Counted from the stretch's first letter, positions 1-9,176 are shown. The stretch: 64,000 nt of DNA from Peteryoungia ipomoeae (GCF_004912165.1 NZ_STGV01000006.1:124001-188000); one strand, 5' to 3'. Notes: generated from the letters alone by a model not told the origin. Program-made: numbers and translations.

Positions 1-278
1 ATCAACTCTCCGCTTTCGATGCAGCGGCATCCATGCTCGACGCCACCGGGAATGACGAGGCTGTCACCCGCCGCGAGTTCGTAAGTCACGCCATCGCGGA
101 AGAATTGGAAACGACCGCTTGCCACGAAGGTTGATTGCACATGCGGATGGCTGTGAAGCTTCCCCTCCGCACCGGCTTCGAAGCGGAAAGACACGACCAT
201 CAACTCGGGGGCTTCCGCGAGAATACGGCGGGTGACACCCGGATTGGGAGAGGTTGCGTCAAATCTGGGTAGGGACAT
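1..278 (-). CDS. KdgF-like cupin protein (partial, C-terminus off window)
   Basis: Small single-domain cupin, read right to left from an ATG preceded by AGGAGA. The visible 92 residues carry a cupin motif 1 (HSHPHVQ, near residue 43) and a start of motif 2 (PGGVEHG). The pattern His-x-His followed by Gln resembles KdgF, which in pectin and alginate degraders converts unsaturated uronates to their linear keto form. The family is about 110 residues, so roughly the last 20 are outside the window. A GntR regulator gene lies just upstream on the same strand, and a candidate operator sits between them. A role in uronate metabolism is an inference; other small cupins share this fold. Confidence 0.7.
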   Translation of the reverse strand, partial: MSLPRFDATSPNPGVTRRILAEAPELMVVSFRFEAGAEGKLHSHPHVQSTFVASGRFQFFRDGVTYELAAGDSLVIPGGVEHGCRCIESGEL

Positions 279-323
279 GGGATTCTCCTGTATGAATAAC
301 AGGCTCATCATACAAGATTAAAA

Positions 324-338
324 ATCTATCTGACAAGG
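324..338. promoter_or_regulatory. Candidate GntR operator upstream of the cupin gene
   Basis: ATCTATCTGACAAGG matches the pattern ACTTGTCTGACAAGT at 10 of the first 14 bases. It lies 46 bases upstream of the cupin start, between that gene and the regulator gene. The right half (CTGACAAG) is intact and the left half is degenerate. Confidence 0.4.
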
Positions 339-355
339 TCGCCGGCGCAGGTTGG

Positions 356-1096
356 CTAGGCCGGGTCCGAGCGCTGATGCCGCAGAAGCGCCTTGTAGCG
401 CTCGAGACTGCCGCGGAGATGCGACTTCATATGGGCGCGCGCCGCATCCGCATCCCCTTCGATGATGGCATCGACGATCAGGCCGTGTTCTTCCTGCAGA
501 TGGAGGTTATAATCCTTCGGGCGAGAGCCAGGCGCCTCGCCCTGTAGATCTCCGCGCGGAATAATGCCTGTCCTGATCAATTGCAGGAATTCGGGGAAGC
601 GCCGGTTCTGGGTCGCTTCCGCGATGGCGAAATGCAGCTTGAAATCAGCGTCGCGAGTTGGCGCTCCGTCTTGCAGGCACTGACCGACCGTTCGATGGGC
701 ATCGAGGATTTCCTCGATCTGCACAGCCGACCGTCTGAGGGCGGCAAGGGCAGCCGATTCGACTTCAAAGACGGTCCGAAGCTCCAGAAGTTCGATGACA
801 GAGGAGATGCGCTGCGTTGCGAGATCGTTGAAGGGTTGCTCGGGAACCTGTCTGGCTGGCAAAGCGAAAACACCGGCACCCTTCCGCGCCTCGACGAGCC
901 CATCGGCGCGCAAAATGGCAATGGCTTCCCGCACAACCGTGCGGCTGACAGAATATTGCCGGGTCAGCGTACTCTCACTCGGCAAACGATCCCCCGGCAG
1001 AAAGGTGCCTGCCTGGAGATCCTGTCGCAATGCGGAACTGATCATGGAGGCCAGGGATTGCCCCTGCTGGACCTCGATTTGCGCTTCGCTCGCCAT
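356..1096 (-). CDS. FadR-subfamily GntR transcriptional regulator
   Basis: 246 residues. The N-terminal winged helix (about residues 14-80) has the GntR signature, with LPSE and VSRTVVREAIAIL. The C-terminal FCD effector domain (about 95-235) shows the Asp and His residues that bind metal and ligand in this family (DADFKLHFAIAEATQN and EEHGLIVDAI). FadR/FCD regulators usually repress sugar-acid, organic-acid or amino-acid catabolic genes until a carboxylate ligand binds. The gene lies between a KdgF-like cupin and a divergent chemoreceptor. A near-palindrome 20 bases upstream of its start suggests autoregulation. The ligand is unknown; a uronate is plausible from the cupin neighbour. Confidence 0.88.
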   Translation of the reverse strand: MASEAQIEVQQGQSLASMISSALRQDLQAGTFLPGDRLPSESTLTRQYSVSRTVVREAIAILRADGLVEARKGAGVFALPARQVPEQPFNDLATQRISSVIELLELRTVFEVESAALAALRRSAVQIEEILDAHRTVGQCLQDGAPTRDADFKLHFAIAEATQNRRFPEFLQLIRTGIIPRGDLQGEAPGSRPKDYNLHLQEEHGLIVDAIIEGDADAARAHMKSHLRGSLERYKALLRHQRSDPA

Positions 1097-1116
1097 CCAC
1101 TATCCTTGATGCGATT

Positions 1117-1131
1117 ACTTGTCTGGCAAGT
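1117..1131. promoter_or_regulatory. Candidate GntR operator upstream of gntR
   Basis: ACTTGTCTGGCAAGT is an inverted repeat with one mismatched pair around a single central T. It lies 20 bases upstream of the regulator start, which suggests autoregulation. Confidence 0.55.
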
Positions 1132-1323
1132 CTAGCGATTTCCTTTCCCCCTGCCAAGAGGCCCCTACAAAGGCGCTTGGCCAAGACAACAGATCGTCCG
1201 CTGCGCACCATTTCTGGACTCGAAACCCAGATATTTCCGCAAGTTTTCCATGGTAGACAAAAAATACGTCACAATATCGCGCAATCTGCGGTTCAAAGCG
1301 GCTCGGATTAATCGCCTTTTTAT

Positions 1324-1337
1324 CTTGTCATGACAAG
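1324..1337. promoter_or_regulatory. Perfect 14-base palindrome upstream of the chemoreceptor
   Basis: CTTGTCATGACAAG is a perfect palindrome sharing the TTGTC/GACAA arms of the site near gntR, but with a two-base spacer instead of one. It lies 73 bases upstream of the chemoreceptor start. Confidence 0.55.
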
Positions 1338-1346
1338 TATGCCCAA

Positions 1347-1361
1347 ACTTGTCTGACTTGA
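1347..1361. promoter_or_regulatory. Second candidate operator upstream of the chemoreceptor
   Basis: ACTTGTCTGACTTGA matches the first 11 bases of the pattern ACTTGTCTGACAAGT and then diverges. It begins ten bases after the perfect palindrome, so the two could form a double site. Confidence 0.4.
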
Positions 1362-1410
1362 CCGTGGCGCGTGCAGCTTCAGTCAAGCGCACAGCGTCTC
1401 GAGGAACTCC

Positions 1411-3660
1411 ATGAAACTTTCCATCAAGCATACTCTCGTTCTCGGTTTTGCAGTGTTGAGCCTTGCCGTGATCGGCCTGGTCGGTCGGCTTCTGCTGCAG
1501 GAGGTCAATGTCTACAGGAATTCGACCGAGCTTTCACAACTGGCCCAGCTCGACGCACGGCTCTTCGATGCGTTGCTTGGTATGCGGGGCGAGCGCGGTG
1601 CTGCGTCTTCGGCCGCAAAACTGGAGCCGGCGGACATTCAGTCGAGTCTTGTCAATCTGCAGGAAGGACGCAAGGCAGTCGATCCGGCCTTCGCCCAGGC
1701 AAAGGCACTGACGGAGGAGATCGGCTCGGCCGAACTCGGCCGCTCGCTTGTTCCGCTGATGGACGCCTATGGGCGCTGGCTTGCGCTCCGGCCACAGATA
1801 GATGCCGCGTTTCAAAAAACCGTGGCAGATCGCGATCCGGCGCTGACGAAACAGGTGCTCGCGCTGGCCGACCAGATGCTGGCCGACCTTGAGGCTGCGG
1901 CAAATACCGTGGAAGTTATCATCGCCGACCGCAATCCGCAGCTGATGATGTTTACACAGCTACGGTCGCTTGGGTGGTCCATGCGCACCCATGGAGGCTC
2001 GGCAAACTCGACCCTGGTCGGCGCGGTCATCGCCAAGGAACCGCTCAATGCTGCCAAGCTGTCGGAGATCGCGGTTCAGGACGCCCGGGTCAATTTCGCC
2101 TGGAACCTCATAACCCAGATCGTCAGGAGCCCGGCAGTCCCGACTGCCATCACGGAACAATATAAGGTGGCCGAATCCATCTATTTCGGCGGCGCCTATG
2201 CCGAGCAGAAGGCCGCAGCCCTTGCCGCTTTCGAGGCCGGTCAACCGATGGACATGGCTGTTGACGACTGGCGCAAGCCAGCTGGTCCGGCACAGGCTTC
2301 GCTCGCGAATATCGCGCAGATCTCGCTTGAACAGATGACCGCGATCACCGCTGCCAATGTTGCATCCTCCACTCGTTCGATCGTGATCTACGGCGTCGCC
2401 ATGCTGATCACGCTCGCGCTCTCGATGGCCGGAATCCTGATGGTGATCTTCCGGGTTGCCAATCCGATCGCCCAGCTCACGAGCATCATGCGCAAGCTCG
2501 CCGGTGGCGATCTGTCGGTGGTGATTCCCGCCTCGGGTCGTACCGATGAAATCGGCGAAATGGCGCGTGCCGTCGAAGTCTTCAAGGAAGCCGCCGTCCA
2601 CAACAGGACGCTGGAAGCCGCGGCCGAGGAAAACCGCAAGACGGCGGAACGCGAACGGATCGCTTTCCAGCAGAAGGCCGAGCGCGAAGCAGAAGAGCGC
2701 CTGACGCAGGCCACGTCCGGTCTGGCCCGCGGCCTGCAGGCTCTTGCCTCCGGCAATCTGGCCTGCCAGATCGACGAAGTCTTCAGCGAACAGTTCGAAT
2801 CCCTGCGCCACGACTTCAACACCTCGGTGCATCAGCTTCGCAGCGCGCTCGAAGGTGTTAGTCAGACGGCCCTGAATGTTCGCAGCGGCAGTGGGGAAAT
2901 CTCCATGGCGTCCGATCAGCTGTCGAAGCGCACGGAACAACAGGCCGCCTCGCTCGAGGAGACTGCCGCTGCGCTTGAAGAAGTGACCACCAATGTCAAG
3001 CAGACCTCGGAACGGGCCAGCGAAGCGCGCGAGATGGTGCGCCATGCCAGTACCCGTGCTGCGTCTTCAAGCGATATCGTGTCGAATGCTGTCGAAGCCA
3101 TGCAAAAGATCGAGATGGCCTCCAGCCAGATCACCAACATCATTGGCGTGATCGACGAGATCGCTTTCCAGACCAACCTTCTGGCGCTCAATGCGGGTGT
3201 CGAGGCTGCCCGCGCAGGTGAAGCCGGCAAGGGTTTTGCCGTCGTTGCCCAGGAAGTCCGCGAGTTGGCCCAGCGTTCGGCGAATGCGGCCAAGGAGATC
3301 AAGTCGCTGATCGGAAATTCGGAAGCTGCCGTCACGCAGGGCGTGACCCTGGTCAACGATACCGGGGCAGGGCTCAGGGAAATTGCCGGTCTTGTCACTG
3401 CCATCAACCAGCACATGGATGCGATTGCAACGGCTGCCAGGGAACAGGCGTCGGGTCTCTCCGAGATCAACACCTCGGTCAACCACATGGACCAGATGAC
3501 CCAGCAGAATGCCGCCATGGTGGAAGAGATGAGCGCAGCCGGCGCCCATCTGGCGCAGGAAAGCGCTCGTCTTTCCGAGCTTCTGCAACGTTTCGAGATG
3601 CGGGGCCCCGAGTATTCGTCGTCCACCTCGCGTCAGCCTGGTCATCGTTACGCTGCCTGA
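1411..3660 (+). CDS. Methyl-accepting chemotaxis protein
   Basis: 749 residues, inner-membrane chemoreceptor. A first membrane segment (about residues 8-28) is followed by a helical periplasmic sensor of about 290 residues, whose conserved stretch LLGMRGERGAAS recalls nitrate/nitrite-sensing (NIT-like) helical domains. A second membrane segment (about 322-346), a HAMP domain (IAQLTSIMRKLAGGDLSVVIP) and a long coiled coil follow. The signalling tip contains DEIAFQTNLLALNAGVEAAR, the CheA/CheW-binding hairpin. There is no C-terminal CheR-binding pentapeptide. It is preceded by AGGAA. Promoter-proximal palindromes match the one beside the neighbouring gntR gene, suggesting joint control by the metabolite that GntR senses. 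The ligand is unknown. Confidence 0.93.
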   Translation: MKLSIKHTLVLGFAVLSLAVIGLVGRLLLQEVNVYRNSTELSQLAQLDARLFDALLGMRGERGAASSAAKLEPADIQSSLVNLQEGRKAVDPAFAQAKALTEEIGSAELGRSLVPLMDAYGRWLALRPQIDAAFQKTVADRDPALTKQVLALADQMLADLEAAANTVEVIIADRNPQLMMFTQLRSLGWSMRTHGGSANSTLVGAVIAKEPLNAAKLSEIAVQDARVNFAWNLITQIVRSPAVPTAITEQYKVAESIYFGGAYAEQKAAALAAFEAGQPMDMAVDDWRKPAGPAQASLANIAQISLEQMTAITAANVASSTRSIVIYGVAMLITLALSMAGILMVIFRVANPIAQLTSIMRKLAGGDLSVVIPASGRTDEIGEMARAVEVFKEAAVHNRTLEAAAEENRKTAERERIAFQQKAEREAEERLTQATSGLARGLQALASGNLACQIDEVFSEQFESLRHDFNTSVHQLRSALEGVSQTALNVRSGSGEISMASDQLSKRTEQQAASLEETAAALEEVTTNVKQTSERASEAREMVRHASTRAASSSDIVSNAVEAMQKIEMASSQITNIIGVIDEIAFQTNLLALNAGVEAARAGEAGKGFAVVAQEVRELAQRSANAAKEIKSLIGNSEAAVTQGVTLVNDTGAGLREIAGLVTAINQHMDAIATAAREQASGLSEINTSVNHMDQMTQQNAAMVEEMSAAGAHLAQESARLSELLQRFEMRGPEYSSSTSRQPGHRYAA

Positions 3661-3684
3661 GGCTGAACCCGCACCAAACATTCT

Positions 3685-3715
3685 GGGCCGCATCGCTTCT
3701 CAAGCGGTGCGGCCC
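3685..3715. terminator. Strong hairpin between convergent genes
   Basis: GGGCCGCA pairs with TGCGGCCC and, inside it, CGCTT pairs with AAGCG around a CTC loop, giving about 14 stacked pairs with one T-G wobble. It lies between the convergent chemoreceptor and autotransporter genes. No long T-run follows on either strand, so it may end transcription only weakly, or act as an RNA-stabilising end. Confidence 0.55.
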
Positions 3716-3846
3716 TGTGCATTAAAATCGAGCCTGACTTATGCGGCTCGGCCGATCGTCATCAGGCTTGCATTGCCGGGGGGCCGTGCTGCTGATTTCC
3801 GCCGCCTTCCCTCGTCGGGCGCTTGGCAGGATGCCGCCGTTTCGGA

Positions 3847-6800
3847 TTAGAATCTGACGTTAAGATCCGCCTTCAGACCGTTCTGTGCAGCGCCATCACC
3901 AAACTGGCCCTGATAGGCTATACCAAAAGTCGCGGACTCGCTCAGATCGATGTTGAGACCAGCTTCGATCGCAACTGTATCTCTGCCAATCGGGATGCCG
4001 GCGACCGTGAAAGCGTCGGAACCTGAGAAGCTCTGTTCCGACAAAGGTGTCATATCACCGAAGGCGTGACGCCAGCCCAGCTTGCCATGCGCCTTGGCAT
4101 TCAATCCGTCCAGATCGAATGCGGAGGCCAGATTTATGCCCAGCGTCGTAAAGACGGCGTCTGTATCATCACCGCCAGAGCGCAATGCTGCAAGGCCGCC
4201 CTCTTCGGCGAAGCCGTCCGTATTCAGGTTGACGTAGTTCAGATTGGCAAACGGTTCAAACGACAGGCCACCTGTCGTCTGAATTTGATAGCCAGCTTCC
4301 CCGAATGCCTGGAACGTACTGGCATCATAGTTGCCGCTAAGGCTGTCCGTAAAGCCGGGGATAGCAACGGACCGGTCGGTGGAAATATCGTGCCAGCTGT
4401 AGGCGAGGCCACCCGAAAGGCGCAGAGCGTTCCACCTCTGGCCACCGTAGACACCCAGATGCCAGTTCTCGCTGTTGCCTGATGAGGCGCGCGCAGCGAC
4501 ATCGAAGGTAGTATGGCTATAGCCCGCCAGAAGACCAAGACGCACGCCTTGGGCGAGCTCCCCATCGAGACCTGTCAGGAAGCCACCCGTGGTGCTGTCC
4601 ATGCTGGCAGCATTGCCGTCACCCTCATAGGTACCCCATGCGCCGAAAGCCTCTCCCCATAGTGCGGGCGAGCTGCTGTCTATAGCAGCAGGCGTCATGC
4701 CATTTTGCCCATAGCCAACCGTCGGCATGTTTGATCCGGTTTCTCCCCCGTAGGCGGACCGCATGCGGTTGTTGGCCGCATCGCGGACAAAACGGCTGTC
4801 ATCGATCAGAGCCGATTTTGCGCTGGCAAGAACTTCGCCAGACAGGGCCTCAAAGCTGGCGAGTGCTGTGCGGGTATCCGGCGTGCTCGCGACGGCGTCG
4901 TAAAGGGCGTTGCCGCTGCCCAGACTTTCCAGCGCGGCTGCCGTTTCGACCTGGTTGCGGGTAATGCCCAAAGTAGGAAATGTGACATCGTTACGCGTCA
5001 CGTCGAGGAATACGTTGCCGGGATCATAAGCGAGAGCCAAATCGATGAAAGGCATGTTCTGATCGAGCGTGGCGAATTGTCCGATCACCCCACCGGTGGC
5101 CGTCAAGAGCGTGTAACGCGTGCCCGGCGCATAGATACCAGGAGTCTTGTCGACGAACACTGTACCGCCGTTGAGCGTGGCGGTGCCGATCACATCAATC
5201 AGATCCGAAGTCCCACCAGGAGCGATCTCTGCAAGATAGACTGAACCAGCAGACTGCACATAATTGCCGTTGACGGTCAGTGTGCCGATGGAGTTGCCTG
5301 GCGCTGCCGTTCCGCCAGTGCCGATCGTAACCGTCGAGCCGATACCCGAACCCAGCGTGCCATGGCCGCCAAGGATTGCGCCATTGCCGACATCGAAAGT
5401 ACCGCCGAGCACCGCGCCGCCATGAGCCACATCCGTGCCGACGATCAGCATGCCCGTCGCGACCGTGGTGGTGCCACTAAAGGCGCGGCTGTCCCCGTTA
5501 TAGAATAGTGTTCCTGCACCGGACTTTGCGATATCGCCGGAGCCGGTGAACACTCCGCCGTAGACCGCACTGCTGCCCTGATCGAAGATCAACGTTCCAT
5601 TTGCGTCGATGAATGAATTGCCCTCGAAGCGTCCGGCTGCAGTGGTAAGGGCGCCGGACTCGATGGACCAATCCAGAAAAGAGTGTCCGGTCAGAGCGAG
5701 ATTGCCGGCGCCGCGCTTGACCATCGCGCCGCTCACGGCGCTGAGGCTAACGATGTCTCCAGCAAAGCTAACATCGATCGCTTGATCGAATACGACGGTC
5801 GCAGCATTGCCGATGCTGCCCGAGATTGACGTTGCGTTGCCGATCAAGGTGCCGGCCTCAACGAGGGTGTTCCCGTAAGCGTTGGTGCCATTGTCGAGGC
5901 TCAGTGTGCCTGCGCCGCGCTTCACCAGATTGCCTGGGCCCGTCACCGAACCCGTTAGCCCGAGTTCTGTACTTGCCGCGACATCGAGTACTCCGTTGGT
6001 CGACAGTGTGACCGCCCGACCCGAACTGAAGCTCGCCGTCGTGGCCAGTGTGCCGCCGCTAAAGGTAAGGCCGCCAGTACCGAGATTGCCGTCGCTCGAC
6101 ACCTCGACCACGCCACCGAGAAGCACCGTTCCGCCGGTGTAGGTGTTGTTTCCGCTAAGCGTCAGCGTGCCGGTGCCACTCTTGGTGAGCGATCCGGTGC
6201 CCGACAGCACACCCGTCAATCCGAGATTGGTGCTCCCCGCGACATCGAATTGTTCATTCGCCCCGAGCGTGACCGCGCGGCCGGAACTGAAGCCGGCCGT
6301 CGTGACCAGTGTGCCGCCGCTGAAAGTGAGGCCGCCAGTACCGAGACTGCTGTCGCTCGACACTACGATCACGCCACCGAGAAGCACCGTTCCCCCGGTG
6401 TAGGTGTTGGTTCCGCTGAGCGTCAGCGTGCCGGCGCCACTTTTGGTCAGCGATCCGCTACCCGACAGCACACCCGTCAATCCGAGGTTGGTGCTCCCCG
6501 CGACATCGAGTTCTGCATTCCCCGACAGCGTGACCGCGCGGCCGGAATTGAAGCTGGCCCTTGTGGCCAGTGTGCCGCCGTTGAAGGTTAGGCCACCGGA
6601 TGACGCACCCAGATTACTGTCGCTCGACACCTCGACAACGCCACCAAGAAGAACCGTTCCGCCAGTGTAAGTATTGTTCCCGCTGAGCGTCAATGTGCCG
6701 GCGCCACTCTTGGTAAGCGATCCGGTGCCTGACACCACACCCGTCAATCCGAGGTTGGTGCTCGCCGTGACATCGAGTTCTCCATTTCCCGAGAGCGTGA

Positions 6801-8553
6801 CCGTCCGGCTTGAATTGAAGCTCGCCGTTGTGTCCAGCCTGCCGCCGTTGAAGGTCAGGCCGCCGGTACCCAGATTGCTGTCGCTCGACACCGCCACGAC
6901 GCCACCGAGAAGCACCGTCCCACCAGTATAGGTATTGTTTCCGCTGAGCGTCAGCGTGCCAGCACCGCTTTTGGTCAGCGATCCGGTCCCCGTCACCACG
7001 CCGGTCAATCCGAGTTCGGTGCTCGCCGTGACATCGAGTTCACCATTGCCCGACAGCGTGACCGCCCGGCTTGAATTGAAGCTCGCCGTGGTGTCCAGCC
7101 TGCCGCCGTTGAAGGTCAGGCCGCCGGTACCCAGATTGCTGTCGCTCGACACCTCGACCACGCCACCGAGAAGCACCGTCCCACCAGTATAGGTATTGTT
7201 TCCGCTAAGCGTTAGGGTGCCAGCACCGCTTTTGGTCAGCGATCCGGTCCCCGTCACCACACCGGTCAATCCGAGTTCGGTGCTTCCAGCGACATCGAGT
7301 TCACCATTGCCCGACAGCGTGACCGCGCGGCCGGAATTGAAGCTGGCTGTTGTGGCCAGCGTTCCACCGTTGAAGGTTAGGCCACCGGATGACGCACCCA
7401 GATTGTTGTCGCTCGACACCTCGACAACGCCACCAAGAAGCGTCGTTCCCCCGGTGTAGGTATTGTTTCCGCTGAGCGTCAGCGTGCCAGCGCCACTCTT
7501 GCTGATCGATCCGGCACCCGAAATGGGGTCCGCCAGGGTCAAGTTAGTCGATTGGAAAAAATCGACATTGCCACCGCTCTCAACAACAATGCCGCCAGTC
7601 AGTGACCATCCCGTTCCGAGCGTTAAGCTGCTCGAACCTCCCAGCTGTAACGCAGCCGCACGCGTGACCCCGTCGCCCGCTAAGCCGCCGGAAACAGCCG
7701 CGTTGAGAGATAGATTGATATCGCTGCCGACAAGCCCTATGCCGCCGGCGCCATTTCCGCCCGCCGCGCAACAGGTGCTAATGAACGTGCCTCCCGCACC
7801 GCCATTTCCGCCCGCGATTGCGGAGTTGATTGTGGCCGTTGCTGCGCCAGTGAAGGCTATGCCATGCCCACCGTCGCCACCGCCGCCACCATAGAACCAA
7901 CCATTTCCGCCGCGGCCGCCGTTGCCGCCAGTGATTAGGTGATTGACGACGAAAGGCCCGCTGGTATCGATGACAATGCCGTATCCACTCGCACCGCCAC
8001 CACCGCCATCTCCATCACTTGAATCTCCGCCCGCGCCACCAGCGCCGCCGGCCGTCGGGGCGGCCGAACTGCCCGACGACGTATAAACCGCGCCATGCGC
8101 ACCGCCGCCGCCGCCGCTTGCTCTGCTACCCGAGCCGCCACCGATACCGTCGCCGCCTGACGCACCCGGCGTTGTCCCTCCCAGGCCACCTGCAGAGCCC
8201 AACGACGAAACGCCGCCATCGCCCCCAGTCGCACCTGCGCCCCCTCCACCTGCACCTTCGTAACTTTCGCCGGTAACGCCCCCAACGCCTCCTGGGCCGG
8301 TCAGGCTGCTGGTTCCACCCAGTGGCGAACCGGCGACATTCCCCTGTCCGCCATTGCCGCCTTTGGTGCTCTGGGCCGATGCCGGCACGGTGGCCAGGGT
8401 CATCACCACCAAGCCACCTGCCGCGTAAACGTACGCAACGCTTTTCAGAGGCCTCCAGGCAAACAATGGCTTTGCGTTCCCAATCGGCGTTGTGGGGGAT
8501 GTCTTGTGATGGTATTTTGTCAGACGCGATATCATTTGAATAAAACGGCTCAT
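3847..8553 (-). CDS. Autotransporter adhesin with PATR repeats (type Va secretion)
   Basis: 1568 residues. A long signal peptide of about 60 residues has a basic N-region and a hydrophobic core, and ends ATVPASA-QS. Next is a glycine-rich segment (about 62-290), then passenger repeats of the autotransporter-associated beta-strand type (GTLTLSGNNTYTGGT, six full copies at 349-874 and a degenerate seventh). A beta-helix tail follows. The C-terminal 12-stranded autotransporter barrel starts about residue 1290 (PALWGEAFGAWGTYEG) and ends in Phe (NVRF), as expected for an outer-membrane barrel. The passenger should be a surface beta-helix involved in adhesion or aggregation. No protease motif is seen. 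The start has no clear Shine-Dalgarno; Met7 is an alternative. A Cys pair (261-262) in the Gly-rich part is unusual. Confidence 0.92.
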   Translation of the reverse strand: MSRFIQMISRLTKYHHKTSPTTPIGNAKPLFAWRPLKSVAYVYAAGGLVVMTLATVPASAQSTKGGNGGQGNVAGSPLGGTSSLTGPGGVGGVTGESYEGAGGGGAGATGGDGGVSSLGSAGGLGGTTPGASGGDGIGGGSGSRASGGGGGAHGAVYTSSGSSAAPTAGGAGGAGGDSSDGDGGGGGASGYGIVIDTSGPFVVNHLITGGNGGRGGNGWFYGGGGGDGGHGIAFTGAATATINSAIAGGNGGAGGTFISTCCAAGGNGAGGIGLVGSDINLSLNAAVSGGLAGDGVTRAAALQLGGSSSLTLGTGWSLTGGIVVESGGNVDFFQSTNLTLADPISGAGSISKSGAGTLTLSGNNTYTGGTTLLGGVVEVSSDNNLGASSGGLTFNGGTLATTASFNSGRAVTLSGNGELDVAGSTELGLTGVVTGTGSLTKSGAGTLTLSGNNTYTGGTVLLGGVVEVSSDSNLGTGGLTFNGGRLDTTASFNSSRAVTLSGNGELDVTASTELGLTGVVTGTGSLTKSGAGTLTLSGNNTYTGGTVLLGGVVAVSSDSNLGTGGLTFNGGRLDTTASFNSSRTVTLSGNGELDVTASTNLGLTGVVSGTGSLTKSGAGTLTLSGNNTYTGGTVLLGGVVEVSSDSNLGASSGGLTFNGGTLATRASFNSGRAVTLSGNAELDVAGSTNLGLTGVLSGSGSLTKSGAGTLTLSGTNTYTGGTVLLGGVIVVSSDSSLGTGGLTFSGGTLVTTAGFSSGRAVTLGANEQFDVAGSTNLGLTGVLSGTGSLTKSGTGTLTLSGNNTYTGGTVLLGGVVEVSSDGNLGTGGLTFSGGTLATTASFSSGRAVTLSTNGVLDVAASTELGLTGSVTGPGNLVKRGAGTLSLDNGTNAYGNTLVEAGTLIGNATSISGSIGNAATVVFDQAIDVSFAGDIVSLSAVSGAMVKRGAGNLALTGHSFLDWSIESGALTTAAGRFEGNSFIDANGTLIFDQGSSAVYGGVFTGSGDIAKSGAGTLFYNGDSRAFSGTTTVATGMLIVGTDVAHGGAVLGGTFDVGNGAILGGHGTLGSGIGSTVTIGTGGTAAPGNSIGTLTVNGNYVQSAGSVYLAEIAPGGTSDLIDVIGTATLNGGTVFVDKTPGIYAPGTRYTLLTATGGVIGQFATLDQNMPFIDLALAYDPGNVFLDVTRNDVTFPTLGITRNQVETAAALESLGSGNALYDAVASTPDTRTALASFEALSGEVLASAKSALIDDSRFVRDAANNRMRSAYGGETGSNMPTVGYGQNGMTPAAIDSSSPALWGEAFGAWGTYEGDGNAASMDSTTGGFLTGLDGELAQGVRLGLLAGYSHTTFDVAARASSGNSENWHLGVYGGQRWNALRLSGGLAYSWHDISTDRSVAIPGFTDSLSGNYDASTFQAFGEAGYQIQTTGGLSFEPFANLNYVNLNTDGFAEEGGLAALRSGGDDTDAVFTTLGINLASAFDLDGLNAKAHGKLGWRHAFGDMTPLSEQSFSGSDAFTVAGIPIGRDTVAIEAGLNIDLSESATFGIAYQGQFGDGAAQNGLKADLNVRF
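5932..7509 (-). repeat. Six tandem 261-267 bp repeats inside the autotransporter gene
   Basis: Each unit encodes 87 or 89 residues, beginning SLTKSGAGTLTLSG and ending in ELGLTGVVTGTG or a close variant. Copies 1 and 4 have a two-residue insertion (GASSGG instead of GTGG). All units are multiples of three, so gain or loss by recombination keeps the frame open. The high similarity also leaves one open frame per unit on the opposite strand, which I regard as a shadow. Confidence 0.9.
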
Positions 8554-9176
8554 ATTTATTCGCTCGATATGTGCACCGCTTCGACGATAACGCCGATGGT
8601 GCCAAACGTTGCTATTTTATACTCGAAAATCCCAGGGCGTGGCTGGCCGACATCGTTGGGCCGTTGCGGCTTCTGTCCCGACCGTTTGCACCAAATCACT
8701 GAGCAATATTACGCGCAATACGCGTATCATGTTGCTGCAAAAAGTACACGGCCCCTTGGCCGGGCAGCACCAGTAGCCCACAAGCCGGTTTCGGGGCGTT
8801 GCACTGCCCAGCGCCCCATGAATGCATCAGCTGGATTTGAGCAGCTCAGATTGCGTCTGTCAAATTAAGCTCTCATAATCATATGCTTGCGGTGATTGGC
8901 GTATGTGATGCGCCAGGGCGAACATCGACCTCACCGCGCCTGGTATCTGCCAGACAGTATGCGGTCGTGCTCTCAGGGGTGAAAACTTCACCCAACAATG
9001 GCCCAACGCAGCGAAGAAGGTGTCGAATTTGGCACTACTGTAAGCATGGCATTCGCTTTCCTCTCGTGGTCATGCTCCTGGACCAGGTTGGGTCGCTCTA
9101 ATTTGTTATTGAGATATTGCATCATACTGAAAAATGGACCATCTCTGTATCGCAATAGATAACAACAAGGAGCATC
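8554..9176. other. 623-base divergent intergenic region
   Basis: Separates the autotransporter (leftward) from the acid-sugar kinase (rightward). I see no gene. The leftward strand has a TATAAAAT box (8614-8621), a possible -10 about 60 bases before the autotransporter start. A 17-base inverted repeat lies at 8977-8993. The last 60 bases before the kinase are AT-rich and likely hold its promoter. Confidence 0.5.
8977..8993. promoter_or_regulatory. Perfect 7+3+7 inverted repeat
   Basis: GGGTGAA and TTCACCC flank AAC, about 185 bases upstream of the acid-sugar kinase. It could be an operator of the GntR protein encoded next to that kinase, or a small hairpin. No second copy was seen nearby. 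Confidence 0.35.

Larger units (their letters stand above)
1097..1410. other. Divergent intergenic region with three candidate operators
   Basis: 314 bases between the gntR and chemoreceptor starts. It holds three copies of an ACTTGTC-centred inverted repeat (1117-1131, 1324-1337, 1347-1361), one next to gntR and two next to the chemoreceptor. I see no convincing -35/-10 pair and no small gene. Confidence 0.6.

Noticed and set aside
1960..3045. Long antisense frame of 361 codons opposite the chemoreceptor
   Set aside because: The sense frame has all chemoreceptor motifs; the antisense product is Arg/Gly-rich with no recognisable domain, a common artefact of GC-rich codon use.
5826..7894. Chain of open frames on the + strand across the autotransporter repeats, one per repeat unit
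   Set aside because: They are antisense to a well-supported gene, each spans exactly one repeat period, and their proline/serine-rich sequence is what the complement of Gly/Thr/Ser-rich repeats gives. They have no ribosome sites.
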